Shown piece after piece: positions 24,201 through 35,960 of a stretch of 64,000 nucleotides of DNA (its first letter is position 1; every line of letters starts with the position of its first letter). Source of the stretch: Chimonanthus salicifolius (Eukaryota > Streptophyta > Magnoliopsida > Laurales > Calycanthaceae). The notes under the pieces are model-generated. The model ran no database searches. It worked only from the letters and a program-made list of their open reading frames with translations, and had not been told where the DNA came from. The position numbers were made by a program, and so were the translations under genes. The stretch lies in contig CM023533.1 of the NCBI GenBank assembly GCA_013350335.1, positions 33,028,869 to 33,092,868 of the forward strand. Reading direction: 5' to 3'.

Positions 24201-25369
24201 CTTCCACCTAATTAAGCATGGTTACTAATGTCCTTTGAAATTTCTCCGCCTAGGCATCCATATGAATGAATGACCCTCCAGATACCAGAAGATCTTTTAC
24301 ATGCTAAGTTAATAAACTAGCTACTACTTACCAATGTGATACCCCTTTTATCACGTTTAAAGGGTATTGACAGAGACATCTCCTTATTTTATATTTGAAC
24401 AATTAATTTAAAAAAAATAAAAACATGAATGTTTTTATATTAATTGAAATTCTATCAATAAGTGAGATAAAGCACTTATAGATAAAATATCTCAAGAGAA
24501 AATTATCCATCCAATCATTATATCTTTTACAGTAAACTCTATGTAATGTAGTACTTTATAAAGTTATGACATGTCTAAAATAATATCGGTAGCTGATCCC
24601 GACTTCGAGTCCATACAAAATGTAATAAATCTCTCTAACTCATTACTCAATACATTTAGAATAAAAAATGTATTGTCTCAATCATTTTGTAAAATAAAAT
24701 TTCATCCATTCAGAATACAAAATTATTGCAAAAGTGACTTAAAGATTTCATAAAGATTTCACAAACTGATAAGGTGTGGAAATCTCGAAAAGATTTGGGA
24801 TGAAATGAGAGGAGTGGAGATGTGGGTAGGTGGAGATTACTTATTATTTTATAAATATAATATAATATATAAAAAAGATAAATAGGCTAAATACTATTAT
24901 ATATAAAGAAGATAAATGGGCTAAACACTTTATTCTCTGCCTGAATAATAGATATATGCAAATTGCTTAGTGTCTGAGTTGCACGGTGATAAGGAGATCT
25001 TTAACTTTTTCATAATACGTAAGAGCTTTTAGGAGATTTTTAAAAAGGAATATTGTTGGACCCTCTAATTCAATAACCTCTATAATATAATATATGTACT
25101 GTAGTTCCAACCATATTACATTATAGAAGTTTTAATGTATATGACTTAAAAATTTCATCAAATAAAACTTCTTTTAAATCCCAAAGCCACATTTAAGTCA
25201 AGTTGAAGGTATAACTCTTCGTTCATGCAACAAATTATGAAGTGTTGGAGAATATCATTTGTAATAGAACAAAGGAAAATGTTAAAAAGTCTAGAAAAAT
25301 AATAGATGATTGGTGATGCTGTATCGAAATTTTTATTAAATATAGCATTAGATGATATAAATTTAGAAA
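24201..25369. other. AT-rich intergenic region, nothing recognised
   Basis: No exon, RNA gene or named repeat is supported here. Confidence 0.5.
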
Positions 25370-25735
25370 GTTTTCATTTTTTTTTCTTTCAATTTTAACT
25401 TTAATAAATTAAGAAGTGAACGAGTAAATAGAAAAATCTCAAAATTACCTCATTCAATGCCTATTAATGAAAAAGTATCGGTACATAAATCAAAACCTAT
25501 GTTATTAGGCGGCAAAACATAACTTTCAATCATTTTTTTTAAAAAAAAATTATCTCTAAATTAAGAAACTTTTCATTTTATCTTTGATAAATTAAGAAGT
25601 GAAAGAGTAAATAGAAAAATTCTCAAAATTACCTCATTCTATGTCAATTTAAGAAAAAATATCGGTACATAGATCAAAGCTTATGTTTATTTGGTGGTAT
25701 AACATAACTTTCAATCATTTTATTTTTATTTTATT
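25370..25735. repeat. Diverged tandem duplication, period about 183 bp
   Basis: ATTAAGAAGTGAACGAGTAA at about 25409 recurs with one change at about 25592. The downstream blocks (AAAATTACCTCATTC and CATAACTTTCAATCATTTT) recur in the same order. Two units only. Not coding. Confidence 0.75.
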
Positions 25736-25876
25736 TTATCTCTAAACGAAATATCTTGGTATTTTATCTATTTTGATATTTTTTTAAAAAGAACCATCAA
25801 ACTTTCTTACAAGAAAATATAAGCTTAAATGACTCCGTCTTCTTAGAAAGAATGTTTCAATCATAGATAATAATAT

Positions 25877-26014
25877 TGTACAGCTGATATGCATTTCATC
25901 GATCGATACACAGCGAACCTCAAAAATCCAATGTGTATCGGGCCAAATATCAGCCGATAATAAATTTTTGAGGGTCGCTATGTATCAATCGATGAAATAC
26001 ATATCAGCTGTACA
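25877..26014. repeat. Near-perfect inverted repeat, 51-bp arms, inside CGGCCGATA-like repeat copy E
   Basis: The left arm 25877-25927 starts TGTACAGCTGATATGCATTT. The right arm 25964-26014 is its reverse complement with only a few differences, separated by a 36-bp spacer. Around and after it (to about 26180) are further ATATCGGCCAATATATGG-like words of the dispersed family. A transcript through it would fold into a long hairpin. Confidence 0.85.
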
Positions 26015-26329
26015 AAAATAATAGCGGGGATATCGGCCAATATATGGCATGATATGGCACATATCAATAATTTCAGTTGAAAAAAGGATTAAAAAAAACA
26101 AATTACATATCAGTCTTCGGTCCCACCAAGTGTCGGGGATATGTCGGTAAAGCCCAAAGTATATGGAGGATATATTTGCATATTTGGATGAAACAAAACG
26201 AGACATAACAGGAGTGAAACAAAGTTGAAACTATGTTAAAATGAAAATAATATTAATAATTATGCACCAAACGTCATTTTTACAAGTGACATAAAAGGGT
26301 CGAATTTGCAAACTACCGAAGTTTTTAAA

Positions 26330-26750
26330 TGATACAGTCGTTTGCTCAGCAAATTCCATTTCTACGAAAAACAAAAAGACAGAAAACGAAATTGAAGAAT
26401 CCCAAAACTCAGAAAAAGACGAAGAAGGGCTTCAGCGTTCGAAGTTCAGACACCGTCCTCGTTTCCTATTCTCATATCAACGGTCACGATTTATTCTCTC
26501 TCTCTCTCTCTCTCTCGACATAGCTTCTCCAACCCATGTAACGATTTTACAGACCCACTTCCAGAATGAGCTCGGAATAGAAAAGTCAGCATCTTTTCTT
26601 CATTTAGCTGGTTAGATCTCAAAAGGGTCTTTTCCAATACCCCTTTTTTCGTATCCTTTATATAAAGTTTGAGAATATCGGATTTGGGCATGTTGGGTTT
26701 CTTCAAGCCTTGAAGAGGGTCTCTGAGAAATCGAACGGTTTCGATTTCAT
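26330..26750 (+). other. Probable first, non-coding exon and promoter region of the BRWD-like gene
   Basis: This is the first stretch upstream of coding exon 1 that looks like a gene start: less AT-rich, with a (CT)n leader run at 26495-26516. It ends in a good splice donor (CGATTTCAT|GTAAGTATTT at 26750/26751). Coding exon 1 begins only 12 nt after its own acceptor (36390/36391), so an upstream non-coding exon is required. Joining this one implies a leader intron of about 9.6 kb. The link is inferred. Confidence 0.4.
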
Positions 26751-27451
26751 GTAAGTATTTTTATCCATTTCATTCATTTGTCTGTTATTGTTAATTTTGA
26801 TAGTAATTTCTTTTTGTAGAGTGATAGTTCTATTGTTATTTATTTGAACTAACTGAACACTACTTGTTTTTTTTCTTTTGTTTATTTATTCATTCATCGT
26901 GTTGATGTACGATTCGTTTCTGCCTGTTTGTGATATACAAACTCAACGAGAGTTGTGAATCGACATATGATTTGTGGAATTTAATAGATGTCGGCATGAA
27001 TGGGAAAACAAACGAGTGGAAGGGCTACGTGGTTGAATTAGTTGGTTATTTTTTTCAGCAATTGAGGTATCTGTGATTAGTCCTGAACGTATTTAGATGC
27101 ACCCCATATCACAACTGGAATGGATTTTCAGATGAAATGATGGTTATCCTTTTCATCATATACTTGGGCTGTTTTGTTTTTAGGAAATCACTTGGTGGGA
27201 TTTAATGCCGTCTAGTCCCGTCCTGCCCCCTCACCTCCCAACCCCACCCCATCCCCAATGCAATGCAATTCAGAGAGTTTCCTGTGGAGATCTCTCAAAT
27301 TGATCTTCAGAAAAGCTGATTGAATAAGGTCACATTTGAAATGATGGAGCTGTAACGTATTATGCTTCCAAGTAATTGTGGAATCTGAATGATAGTCAAG
27401 GTGGAGGCTTGACTGGGCCTCATGATCTTCTCTTTGGTTTTTTGACAAAAT

Positions 27452-27830
27452 GTATGTTGCACGAACACTTAAAAATGTGTGATGTACCTTTGTTCGGCAC
27501 TTCTAGACGACACTCATATCAGTTCTTCATGGACTATTTTGGTGCTTTTTAATATTGTTTTCATAAGATGACTGAAATATTATAATACCTTTAATTAAAA
27601 TATCAATATATTTGTTGTCTAAATATTTATAGTAAAACTACTATATTATTTTATATTGGTGTTATTTTTGCACCTCATTTTTATTTAAAATAAATTTATA
27701 TTTAATTTTATTTAAATATAGGGCCTTGTCTCCATGTCCTTTTTTTGGGGTCACCTTGTGTGACACCTTGTATCTGTGTCGGACACCGACACTTGTACCT
27801 ACCTATACAAGTTGTACCCATGTAACTTAG
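27452..27830. mobile_element. hAT-type MITE with TGTCGGACACCGACA motif
   Basis: Near-perfect 8-bp flanks GACAAAAT (27444-27451) and GACAAAAA (27831-27838). The ends GTATGTTGCACG and, in reverse complement, CTAAGTTACATGGG form a weak inverted pair. The right part holds GTGTCGGACACCGACACTT. A colinear, diverged copy lies at about 55950-56310. No coding capacity. Confidence 0.65.
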
Positions 27831-28321
27831 GACAAAAAACATTCTTGAATTGAATACTTTCCGAACACTAACAACATAAACATTAACTCAATTGTAGCTT
27901 CTTCATCTTTCTCCTATGGTTAGAGAAAAATTGACTAGAGTTTGCCTCTTCATTTTCATGTTTTCATCTTCCCTTTCATACCCTCTTTTGAGCTAGAGCT
28001 TGTATGCTACATCCATTGCTGCTTCAGGTTGTGATGAATGTTTCAATCAACAATTCCCCTCAAAGTTTGAGAATCTGCCCTGAAATTCATGAGAAGTTGC
28101 GAACCATTTGACTTTGTTATTTTTACTAATGCACTTTCAAAATGGATCAGTCTATGCTTTATTTTTTCTCATGGCATATCATCATCACCGTTATCTTTGT
28201 CATTAATAATTATCAAGGCATGTTCTGTATTAATGCTTAAATTAAGGGAGATTGGTAAAATGTTTTGGGATAGTAATTAATGGATCAATAGTCTCTCACC
28301 AACAATTTGTTAATGATATGT

Positions 28322-28920
28322 TACCTTTTGCATTTTTTTTGAAATGGAGACTGAAAGGAGTTTTATTAATTGCAATATGTAAAAGTACAATAGTTTAGAC
28401 AAACCTTGTTTATCAGGGCTAACAAGACCATACATCGAAATGAAAGTATCAACACAATTAAAAAGAAAGAACATAGTAAGCCCTAATGAGGAAAGAAAAC
28501 CCCGATCCCGATACACCCAAACTAGTAATCCATGACCGGCCTCCGCTTTTGTAATTCAACCTTTGTAAAGATATTTGCCATGCTGTTCGCAAAATGCCCA
28601 ATGTGTAGTATGCCTCTGTCCTTACTCATCTTTCTGATGCCTCTTACAATGTTAAGTAACCTCCATGGGGGAATCTTTCTACCGCTAGACTTGGTAATAA
28701 CGTTAACCGAATCACCTTCAATAATAAGGTTGCCATTCCCGTACCTCGCCTAGAGGTGGATAGCCTTTCTAATTGCTAGTAATCCTATTTCATTAGATTC
28801 CATTATCACTGTGGACTCCGAGAAAACCATTACCATCCTACCTCTATTATCATGAACCACTCTCCCAAAATTGGCTGGATCAGGCTTACCTCTAGCATGA
28901 ATGTTAAATACAAAAACTCA
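28322..28920 (-). mobile_element. LINE 3' end: RNase H domain of ORF2, 5'-truncated
   Basis: On the minus strand the frame includes YGNGNLIIEGDSVNVI and, further on, LHIGHFANSMANIFTK. These are landmarks of the RNase H domain of plant L1-type LINEs. It is followed by a 3'UTR and an A-run (T-run at about 28332-28341 on the plus strand). The reading frame has a stop (near 28755). Antisense to the host gene. Confidence 0.75.
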
Positions 28921-28975
28921 TGTGGACATATGTGGACGTTAGCAAAATGTTATTTTTGATCCAGGTGGGTGCGGG

Positions 28976-29039
28976 AGCAAATCGATGAATAGGGATTCCT
29001 AGTTGGAAGCAAATCGATGAATAGGGATTCCTAGTTGGA
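28976..29039. repeat. Tandem duplication, period 32 bp
   Basis: AGCAAATCGATGAATAGGGA... is present twice head to tail, identical over nearly the whole unit. Confidence 0.9.
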
Positions 29040-30479
29040 AGATTTGGACCCATATATGGGCCAGGTCCAATTGAGATTAAATGGGCCCAGAGCTGAAGCC
29101 CAATGAGCTGCTCCAAAGACCAACAACAACACATTCAGCGATTATTTAAATTTGAATGGGGTCCACGTGAAGACTCAACCAAATAACGTGCATGGATGGG
29201 AGTTAATGGGGGTGGAAAGAATTTGAGATTGGTTACACGTTAGAGTCCTAAAAAGCCTTCGGGCAACTAAGCATTAAACGTGGGAATTGTTGGTAATACA
29301 TTAACGTGTGGGGACTCTCTAAAGTGCAGCACCTAAGTTTAGAATTATTAGGATTATTAGTTGTTTTTGACATTAAGTTTAGATTCTGTTATTTTTAGAA
29401 TTCCAAAATTAGCATGTTAGCTTGGATTTAGGAATAGGATGAGGGTCGGCTCATCCATTAGGTCTTTGATTTTATCCTATATATATATCTCTGTATGTAA
29501 TCAGCGTAAGGGAGTCTAATGAATGAAATTATTATTTTCCAGCCAACTGGTTGAAGGCAAAAGCCAGAATGTAGCAGATCCATGCCGTGAGTGCTACTGG
29601 GTTCTGAAGATTCAGAACGATTAAGGGCAGTGGGGGTTGATATGAAACCTCCTCTCCAATAACCAGGTAATTTCCAACTTCATTAAATTGATTGAAATTA
29701 ATTCAATCGGTTCTTGCAATTAATTAAACCCAAGATTCTGCGTGACTGCTGATGGTTTAATTAACCCAGTCATGTGGACTCGCGGGTGTTGAAAACCATA
29801 TATCATGTTGGAATTTTACATGTGTTGTGTTGTCAAACAACGTTTCTGAATTGTTGAGAGTAAAAATCAGTTTTGCAAGTTTGTTTCGAAAGTGGTTCAA
29901 GGGGACTTAAACCACGGTGAATTTGTTTTTGAAAACTGATTTCAGTGAAAGTGTTTTGGATGGATTAAAGAATTTAAAACCAGTCTCTAAAATCAGTTTT
30001 GGTGCTGGTTTCATTTAGAGTATAAATCCAGCTTTTGACATTGAATTGTGGCCAACCTTAAGGATTTAATCTCAGTTAAAGTCGGTTTTTGAACTGATTT
30101 CACTGGAGGAATTGAAACAGGTTTTTAAACATGGGTTGCAGCTGATTTTGAACCATAAATCAAGCCAGTTTGAGAACTACAAACTTGGTGAATCAATGGG
30201 TTTTTTTAATTCAGAAAATTAAGGTGTTACATACAGGTTGGACCGGCAATTGGTGTTTGATTTGAAGAACTAAATCCGTTTCACTTTTGATTTGGAAGCT
30301 GTGGGTGTTTTTTGATAAAATTAATCGGTCTTCTTTTGACAACCCAAGAGTGTGTGCTTTAAATTAAATTGAAATTAAGTGAGTTGGGTTTTACTTGTGA
30401 AGATCAAAGGGTTGTGTTTAACCGTGTTAGGTCTTGATTTACACGACCAGATTACTTGAGATGTGTCAAGCTTCCCTCA

Positions 30480-30960
30480 AGCGATTGAGTAGGGTGCCCA
30501 ATCTTACCCAGTCTGCATCAGAAACCAAGATCAGATCTCTTCTTAGACTCTATGTCCTCCTTCTCCTTCTCCTTCTATCCCCCCTCATAACACCTTCCCA
30601 TGATAAATAGAAGTCCTTTGGGGAGCATCATACAAACTCCTTGTAGAGAGATATAGGTTCCACTTGGTGGTTTTGAAGATCTCTCCAATGACCCCGACTT
30701 TTCTTCAAAGATTCTACTGTTTCTTTCTTTCCATATTGACCAAAGGATCACCGCTGGGATCAGCTTCCACGCCACTTTCCTCCTCCCAACAAGTGGACCT
30801 CTCACCCACTCCGATATCACATTTCCCACCCTCCCACCCATGACCCATGATCAACCCTTCAAACTTGAGAACATTTGCCACACACCAACACATCGTGGTC
30901 CACACACTTCTCCTCTAACCACAAAATACACACTCATACAAAGTTCCACGTGGTAGAAGG
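30480..30960 (-). mobile_element. LINE fragment: reverse-transcriptase zinc-binding region
   Basis: The minus-strand frame contains WKLIPAVILWSIWKERNSRI, the hallmark of the zf-RVT region after the LINE reverse transcriptase. A related but different copy occurs at 31956-32189 (YIIPAIISWTIWKERNSRIF). Truncated on both sides and degraded. Confidence 0.75.
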
Positions 30961-31106
30961 CCTCTATCCCTCTGGTTACTTTTGACCAAGAATTTTTCTT
31001 TTATGCAACTTTTACGCCATCTAGAATGGAAGGCAACTTTGGAGGCACTCGAGAAAAATCATACTTGGGAGATGATAAATTTACCTCATGATAAGAAAGC
31101 TGTTAG

Positions 31107-33173
31107 TTTTTTTTTTTTTTTGAGCGGTAACAAAGAGAACATTTTATTAAAGAAAAACAATCAGTACAAGATAGAAAGAGGGTCTAAAAGACATAGATCC
31201 CACCCATACAAGAAAAAACACACGGAAAAAGAAAAATGAAAAATCTAGACTCTAGAGATCAGATTACACAAAAGCTCCATGTAGACAAAGAGGTCAATCC
31301 TATGTGGTCCAATGATTGCCCATCTTTAAATGTGAAAGATGCCTAAAACGGGTCCCTCTACACCTTTCTTGGTGAAAAATTTATCAACCCCATCTGCTAA
31401 ACGATTGATGTGAACGAAGGATACCTCAAGTCCCCTGACAAGTGCCCTGATCTCTCCAACTGTGGCAATTAGTCTCCACAGAGGTCGCTTCAAACTTTTC
31501 GTCCATTTGATGACATTTGCCGAATCTCCCTCAGTGACTAGTTTTCCACTTCCTAGAACTACCCAAATGGCCAATGCTCTCTTAATACTGGAAAGTTCAG
31601 CTTCATTAGAGTCTTTAGTCTCTACTGATTTTGTGAATACCAAGGATGTCTGACCACTGTGATTTCTAAGTACTCCACCTATACCTGCCAGCTCCATTGA
31701 ACCAAAAGTATATATTTAACTGCTCAAAAAAAAAAAAAAAAAAAAAAAAAACTTGCCAGCCCCGGTTTTCCCCTGGAAGCCCCATCGATGTTGAATTTCA
31801 TTACCCCATGTTGAGGAGGTGACCAATCCACCAAAAACTTTAAGTTTCCTAGACCTTCCACTCATACAACACTCTCATGAAGTTAATAGGTCTATGGCCT
31901 TGAAGTCTTTGAATTCCTTGTTGGAGAGGAGCCAAGTGCATTCTTTCCATTTGGCCTATTGGAAGAGCTCGCTAATCTCTGCAGACTTTCCTTTGAAAAT
32001 TCTTGAGTTCCTTTCTTTCCAAATAGTCCATGAGATTATGGCAGGAATTATATACCAGGCCATCCTCCTCCTGGTGTTGGGGTAAGGGAGAGACCATGAA
32101 CCTAACATATCTGCCCAGATGCTTGCACAAACCATGAAATGCCTATTAGATTGCAAAAATTGCCTCATAAGTGCCAAGTAAACGGGCAAGTGATAAAAAG
32201 GTGATCAATGGTTTCTTCCGTTGACCCACAAAGAGGACAACTTAAATAAATCTTCATCAAGTCTCAATAAACCTCTCCTCTTAAGGTCCATTCTTGTAAG
32301 AATTTTCCTTTGCACCGCACCAGACAAAGATCTAAACCCTTAGGGGCGCTTGATTTTTCCATACGAAGCTGGGAGACAACGTCGAGCTATTCAGATGTTG
32401 CGTCGCTACATCCGCCATAGATTTAATCGAATAGGCCTCCGAAGAATCTCTTGTGCACACCATCTCATCTTCCTTCCCCAGTGCCACCGGAAACTCACCT
32501 AACTGACTAAGTAGCTCCTCCAAACTTTCCCTCTCAAAAGAGGTCAGTTCTCTCCTAAATTTAACATTCCAAAATATGTTAAGGCCATTCATTCAATAGT
32601 TGTCTTGAACTAAAGCTTGCTTATTCTTTATGACTCTAAATAACATTGGAAAATGGTCTCGCAATAGTCTATCCCCAACTACAAATCATTCCAAAAGAGG
32701 ATTCGATCTCCTTTACCCACTAGAAATCTAAGCCTGCCCTTGAAGAGGTTCCCCACTAATGTTTTACCCTAACTTATCCTCCACAAAGCTCTAAGTGTCG
32801 TTGAACTAATCTTCTCCGCGTCCTCTCCTAGATTCCACCTGTTATCATTGTCTGTTTCATATCTGGAGCTCAAAACCCTAACCCATAAGGCTTCCCTCTC
32901 TCGTCCAAACCGCCAACCCCATTTGTATAATAAAGCTTCGTTCTTGATTTGCAATGGGGTGACACCTAGACTCCCTTTTGATTTTGCTTAGTCACCTCTG
33001 ACCATGCTACTAGATGAACTTTTTTCTTCGTCTCCTGGTCTCCCCAAAGGAGCCTCCTAAAATCCATTTCCAATTTTTTGGCGACTGTCGGCATTTCGGA
33101 TGGGGACAAAAAGTACGTCGGCAGGTTGACTAACACTGATTTAATGAGAGTCACCCTACCACCCAAAAATAGA
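31107..33173 (-). mobile_element. L1-type LINE, 5'-truncated, antisense inside the copia element
   Basis: On the minus strand: RT C-terminal part (GGRVTLIKSVLVNLPTYFLS), Trp-rich linker (LLYKWGWRFGREREALWVRV), zf-RVT region (YIIPAIISWTIWKERNSRIF), RNase H (GIGGVLRNHSG; EAELSSIKRALAIW), a 3'UTR ending GTTACCGCTC and an A-run. TAGTT at 31104-31108 and 33174-33178 may be the target duplication, but its left copy merges with the T-run. Several stops and frameshifts. A second retroposon sits inside it at 31693-31751. Confidence 0.8.
31693..31751 (+). mobile_element. 59-bp LINE-tail micro-insertion with target duplication
   Basis: CCTGCCAGC (31684-31692) and CTTGCCAGC (31752-31760) flank a 59-bp segment ending TTTAACTGCTC plus 26 A. 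The GCTC-A(n) end matches the LINE 3' ends at 31107 and 44958. The host LINE's RNase H frame reads on from one side to the other when the insert is ignored. Confidence 0.7.
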
Positions 33174-33244
33174 TAGTTGCAAATTGATTTTCGCGCTCAA
33201 ACATAATCTGATGGATCCATTACATGGTATAAAGCATGGTTTGT

Positions 33245-33470
33245 GCTAAAGGTTTTACTCAAACCTGTGGGGTGGATTACTTGGAGACATTTGCTCTAGT
33301 TGCAAAACTTACTTCTATTCGTATTCTTTTAGTTCTTGCTGACTTTAATTGGCCTTCGCGAAAGGTTTTACTCAAACCTATGGGGTGGATTACTTGGAGA
33401 CATTTGCTGCAGTTGCAAATCGTACTTCTGTTTATATTTTGTTTGTTCTTGCCATTCATTTTAATTGGCC
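33245..33470 (+). repeat. Tandem duplication of 113 bp in the copia reverse transcriptase
   Basis: AAAGGTTTTACTCAAACC at 33248 and again at 33361, with the following segment repeated to TTAATTGGCCTT. The copies differ at several sites. It breaks the reading frame of the element. Confidence 0.85.
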
Positions 33471-34734
33471 TTTGCATTAGTTGCATGTAAAGAATGTGTT
33501 TCTTCATGGAGATCTAACTAAGTTTGTATGGCATCTCCTCCTGGACTTATTAGGTAGGGGGAGACTGGGGAAATGTGTCATTTGAAGACAGCTACATATG
33601 GTTCCCATGGCATGATTTGATAAATTCAGCAAGGCTTTACTTGCTTATTGCTTTCATAGATGTCACATAGACCATTCTATTTTTTTTACCATATAGGTCG
33701 ATGACATTGTCATTACAGGAAAGCTTTATATGGTTTAAAACAATCTCCCAGGAGGTTGTTTCTCAATGGCTCACTGCATATGTCAGTGACATTGTCATTG
33801 CAAGAAAGCTATTTATAGTTTAAAATAGTCTCCTAGGGCCTGGTTTGATAAATTCAGCAAGGCTTTACTTTTGGCTTTCATAGAAATGTTGCATAGATTA
33901 TTCAGGTTTTTTTTTTGGTTTCTCCAATGCCAGGGTGACAAGAGATTCTTTCTCACTATATATGTTGATGACATTATCATTACGGGATCTGATGAAAGTG
34001 CCATTGCTAAACTCAAACTTCATCTCCAATCTGCTTTTGAAACCAAAGATTTGGGCTTGGTCAAATATTTCTTGGGCATTGAAGTTGCACATTCCAACAT
34101 AGGTCTCTTTCTCAACTAAAGTATGTTTTGGATCTTCTCCAAGATGCTGTTTATCTTGTTTGTGGACCAATCGATACCCTATTTGATCTTAATTCTAAAT
34201 TGCAGCATGATGATGGTGGTCCTCTACCTAACCTCCAGTTCTATAAACATCTTGTATGCATATTGATTTATTTTACAGTTACTTTACCGGATCATTCTTG
34301 CATTCCTCTCAAACCACACATCTTGATGATGTGTTTTGCATTTTGAGATACTTGAAGTGTTCACCCGACTAAGGTCTGCTGTAAAGTGGTTTTGGTCATC
34401 TATCTGTAAATGACTTGTTTGATGTTGATTGGGTTGGTTCACTAGATGATCATTGTACCACAGCTAGTATTGCACCTTTTTTATGGGAATCTTGTCTCCT
34501 TGCATAGCAAGAAGCAATTAGCTCTTGCCTGATCGAGCGCTAAGGCCAAATACTGAGCAATGGTTAATATGACCTCTAAGTTATGGATTAAAAACTTGCT
34601 CCGTGAATTAGGTTTTTCTCCTTCACAACCAATGCTGCTTCATTGTGACAATCAAGTAGCTATTAACATTGCCAGTAATCCAGCGTTACATGAGATCACG
34701 AAGTACGTTGAGATCGATTGCCATTTAATTTGTT

Positions 34735-35072
34735 TTTTTTTTGAAATGGCTTATATATTAATATATAAAGAGGCACCAAAGGTGCAAATAGAAAGACAAA
34801 ATACAGATAAAACTAGTATCAGAAATAACTGGAAAGGAAACCAAACAATGTAGCCTCAAGAAAGATCAACGCATTCTTTCTAGGTGCGCAAGATGTTTGA
34901 CATGGAAATATTTCGGAACTCCTGCAACGACATAGCCCAAGAAGCACACTTAGCAAGAACACGTCGTCCAACCAACGCACTTGATTCACTCTTATCTCTG
35001 AAAACTCAATTAATCCGTTCCCACCAAAGGTTCCAAATAGTTGCAAATAAAGATAACTGCCACAATGAGGTG
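34735..35072 (-). mobile_element. LINE 3'-end insertion with 13-bp target duplication
   Basis: CATTTAATTTGTT occurs at 34722-34734 and 35073-35085. The insert begins with a T-run (antisense A-tail). It splits the copia RNase H frame exactly at the duplication: the frame reads CHLI before and again HLIC after it. The insert is non-coding. Confidence 0.85.
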
Positions 35073-35559
35073 CATTTAATTTGTTATTTGGTACAAAGTA
35101 GCACTATCACCACTTATATGCATTTGAAAGATCAACTTGCTGATTTATTCACAAAAACTGTACTTCAGTCTCAACTCAAGCAAAATATAGGTAAGTTGGT
35201 CATGACTAACATCTTTGCTCTAGCTTGAAGGGTAGTCTTAAAGGAGTATTCTTTCTGTACTACTGCTAGATCTACCAGCTTATGTGGTTTTGCAGTTATG
35301 GTACTCAAGCACATGTTACTATTGTAAAATCTAGAGTTACTAAGAAAGCTGGATTAATGTGTTACTTTGATAGCAATCATTGTGGCATTTTGAATTTAAA
35401 CTAAATGCATATTTGCTTGCTCATTTATAGTGCAATATACACAATTGAATTCTTCCAAACCTTCCCCTCTTTCATTCTCTTCTTCTATCTCCTTTATCTT
35501 CTTTGAATTATTCAAAGTAGACATCAAAGATCTTTACAACTTAATCCAACATACATAAC

Positions 35560-35960
35560 CTAAATTATTTATTAAACCATTCAACTCGATTCAATTGCCC
35601 GACCAAGGTTAGGTATGTTGACCCAACTTTTGACTAATTTATTAAATGGTTGAACCAACCCGACTCACACCTAACTGAAGCCATTTATTAAATGAGTTGA
35701 CCTAACTTGAAACAACCTATTTATTGAATAGGTTGGCCCAACCCAAATAATCATAAATGGGTTAATCCAACCATTGCTAAGATAATTCATTTATTTAAAT
35801 GGGTTGACCCAACCTAGGTACTTGAAGAAACTTAATTGGGTTGACTCACTTGGCTCATTTATTAAATGGTAGACCGAACTCAATACTTAATAGTCTCGAC
35901 GTATTTATTAAATGGCTTAAGCCAATCCAACTTGATCCATTCACTTACCAATTTTCCTTA
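35560..35960. repeat. Degenerate CCAACC/GGTTGG-rich repeat
   Basis: Contains many imperfect units of the type ATTTATTAAATGGGTTGACCCAACC (period about 50-70 bp). This resembles the interior of the element at 51717-52245. No termini could be defined. Confidence 0.5.

Larger units (their letters stand above)
31005..35230 (+). mobile_element. Ty1/copia retrotransposon relic (reverse transcriptase and RNase H), broken and nested
   Basis: Sense pieces in order: 31005-31106 (WKATLEALEKNHTWEM), 33178-34734 (AKGFTQTCGVDYLETFA; TIYVDDIIITGSDES; DLGLVKYFLGIEV; LHCDNQVAINIASNPALHE) and 35073-35230 (LKDQLADLFTK). These are the copia RT and RNase H motifs in the expected order. The element is split by an antisense LINE (31107-33173) and by a 338-bp LINE 3' end (34735-35072). 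It has frameshifts, a 113-bp tandem duplication (33245-33470) and repeated scrambled segments at 33571-33900. It is dead. No gag, protease or integrase is visible. A 3' LTR may lie near 35317-35561, but no partner LTR was found. Confidence 0.8.
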
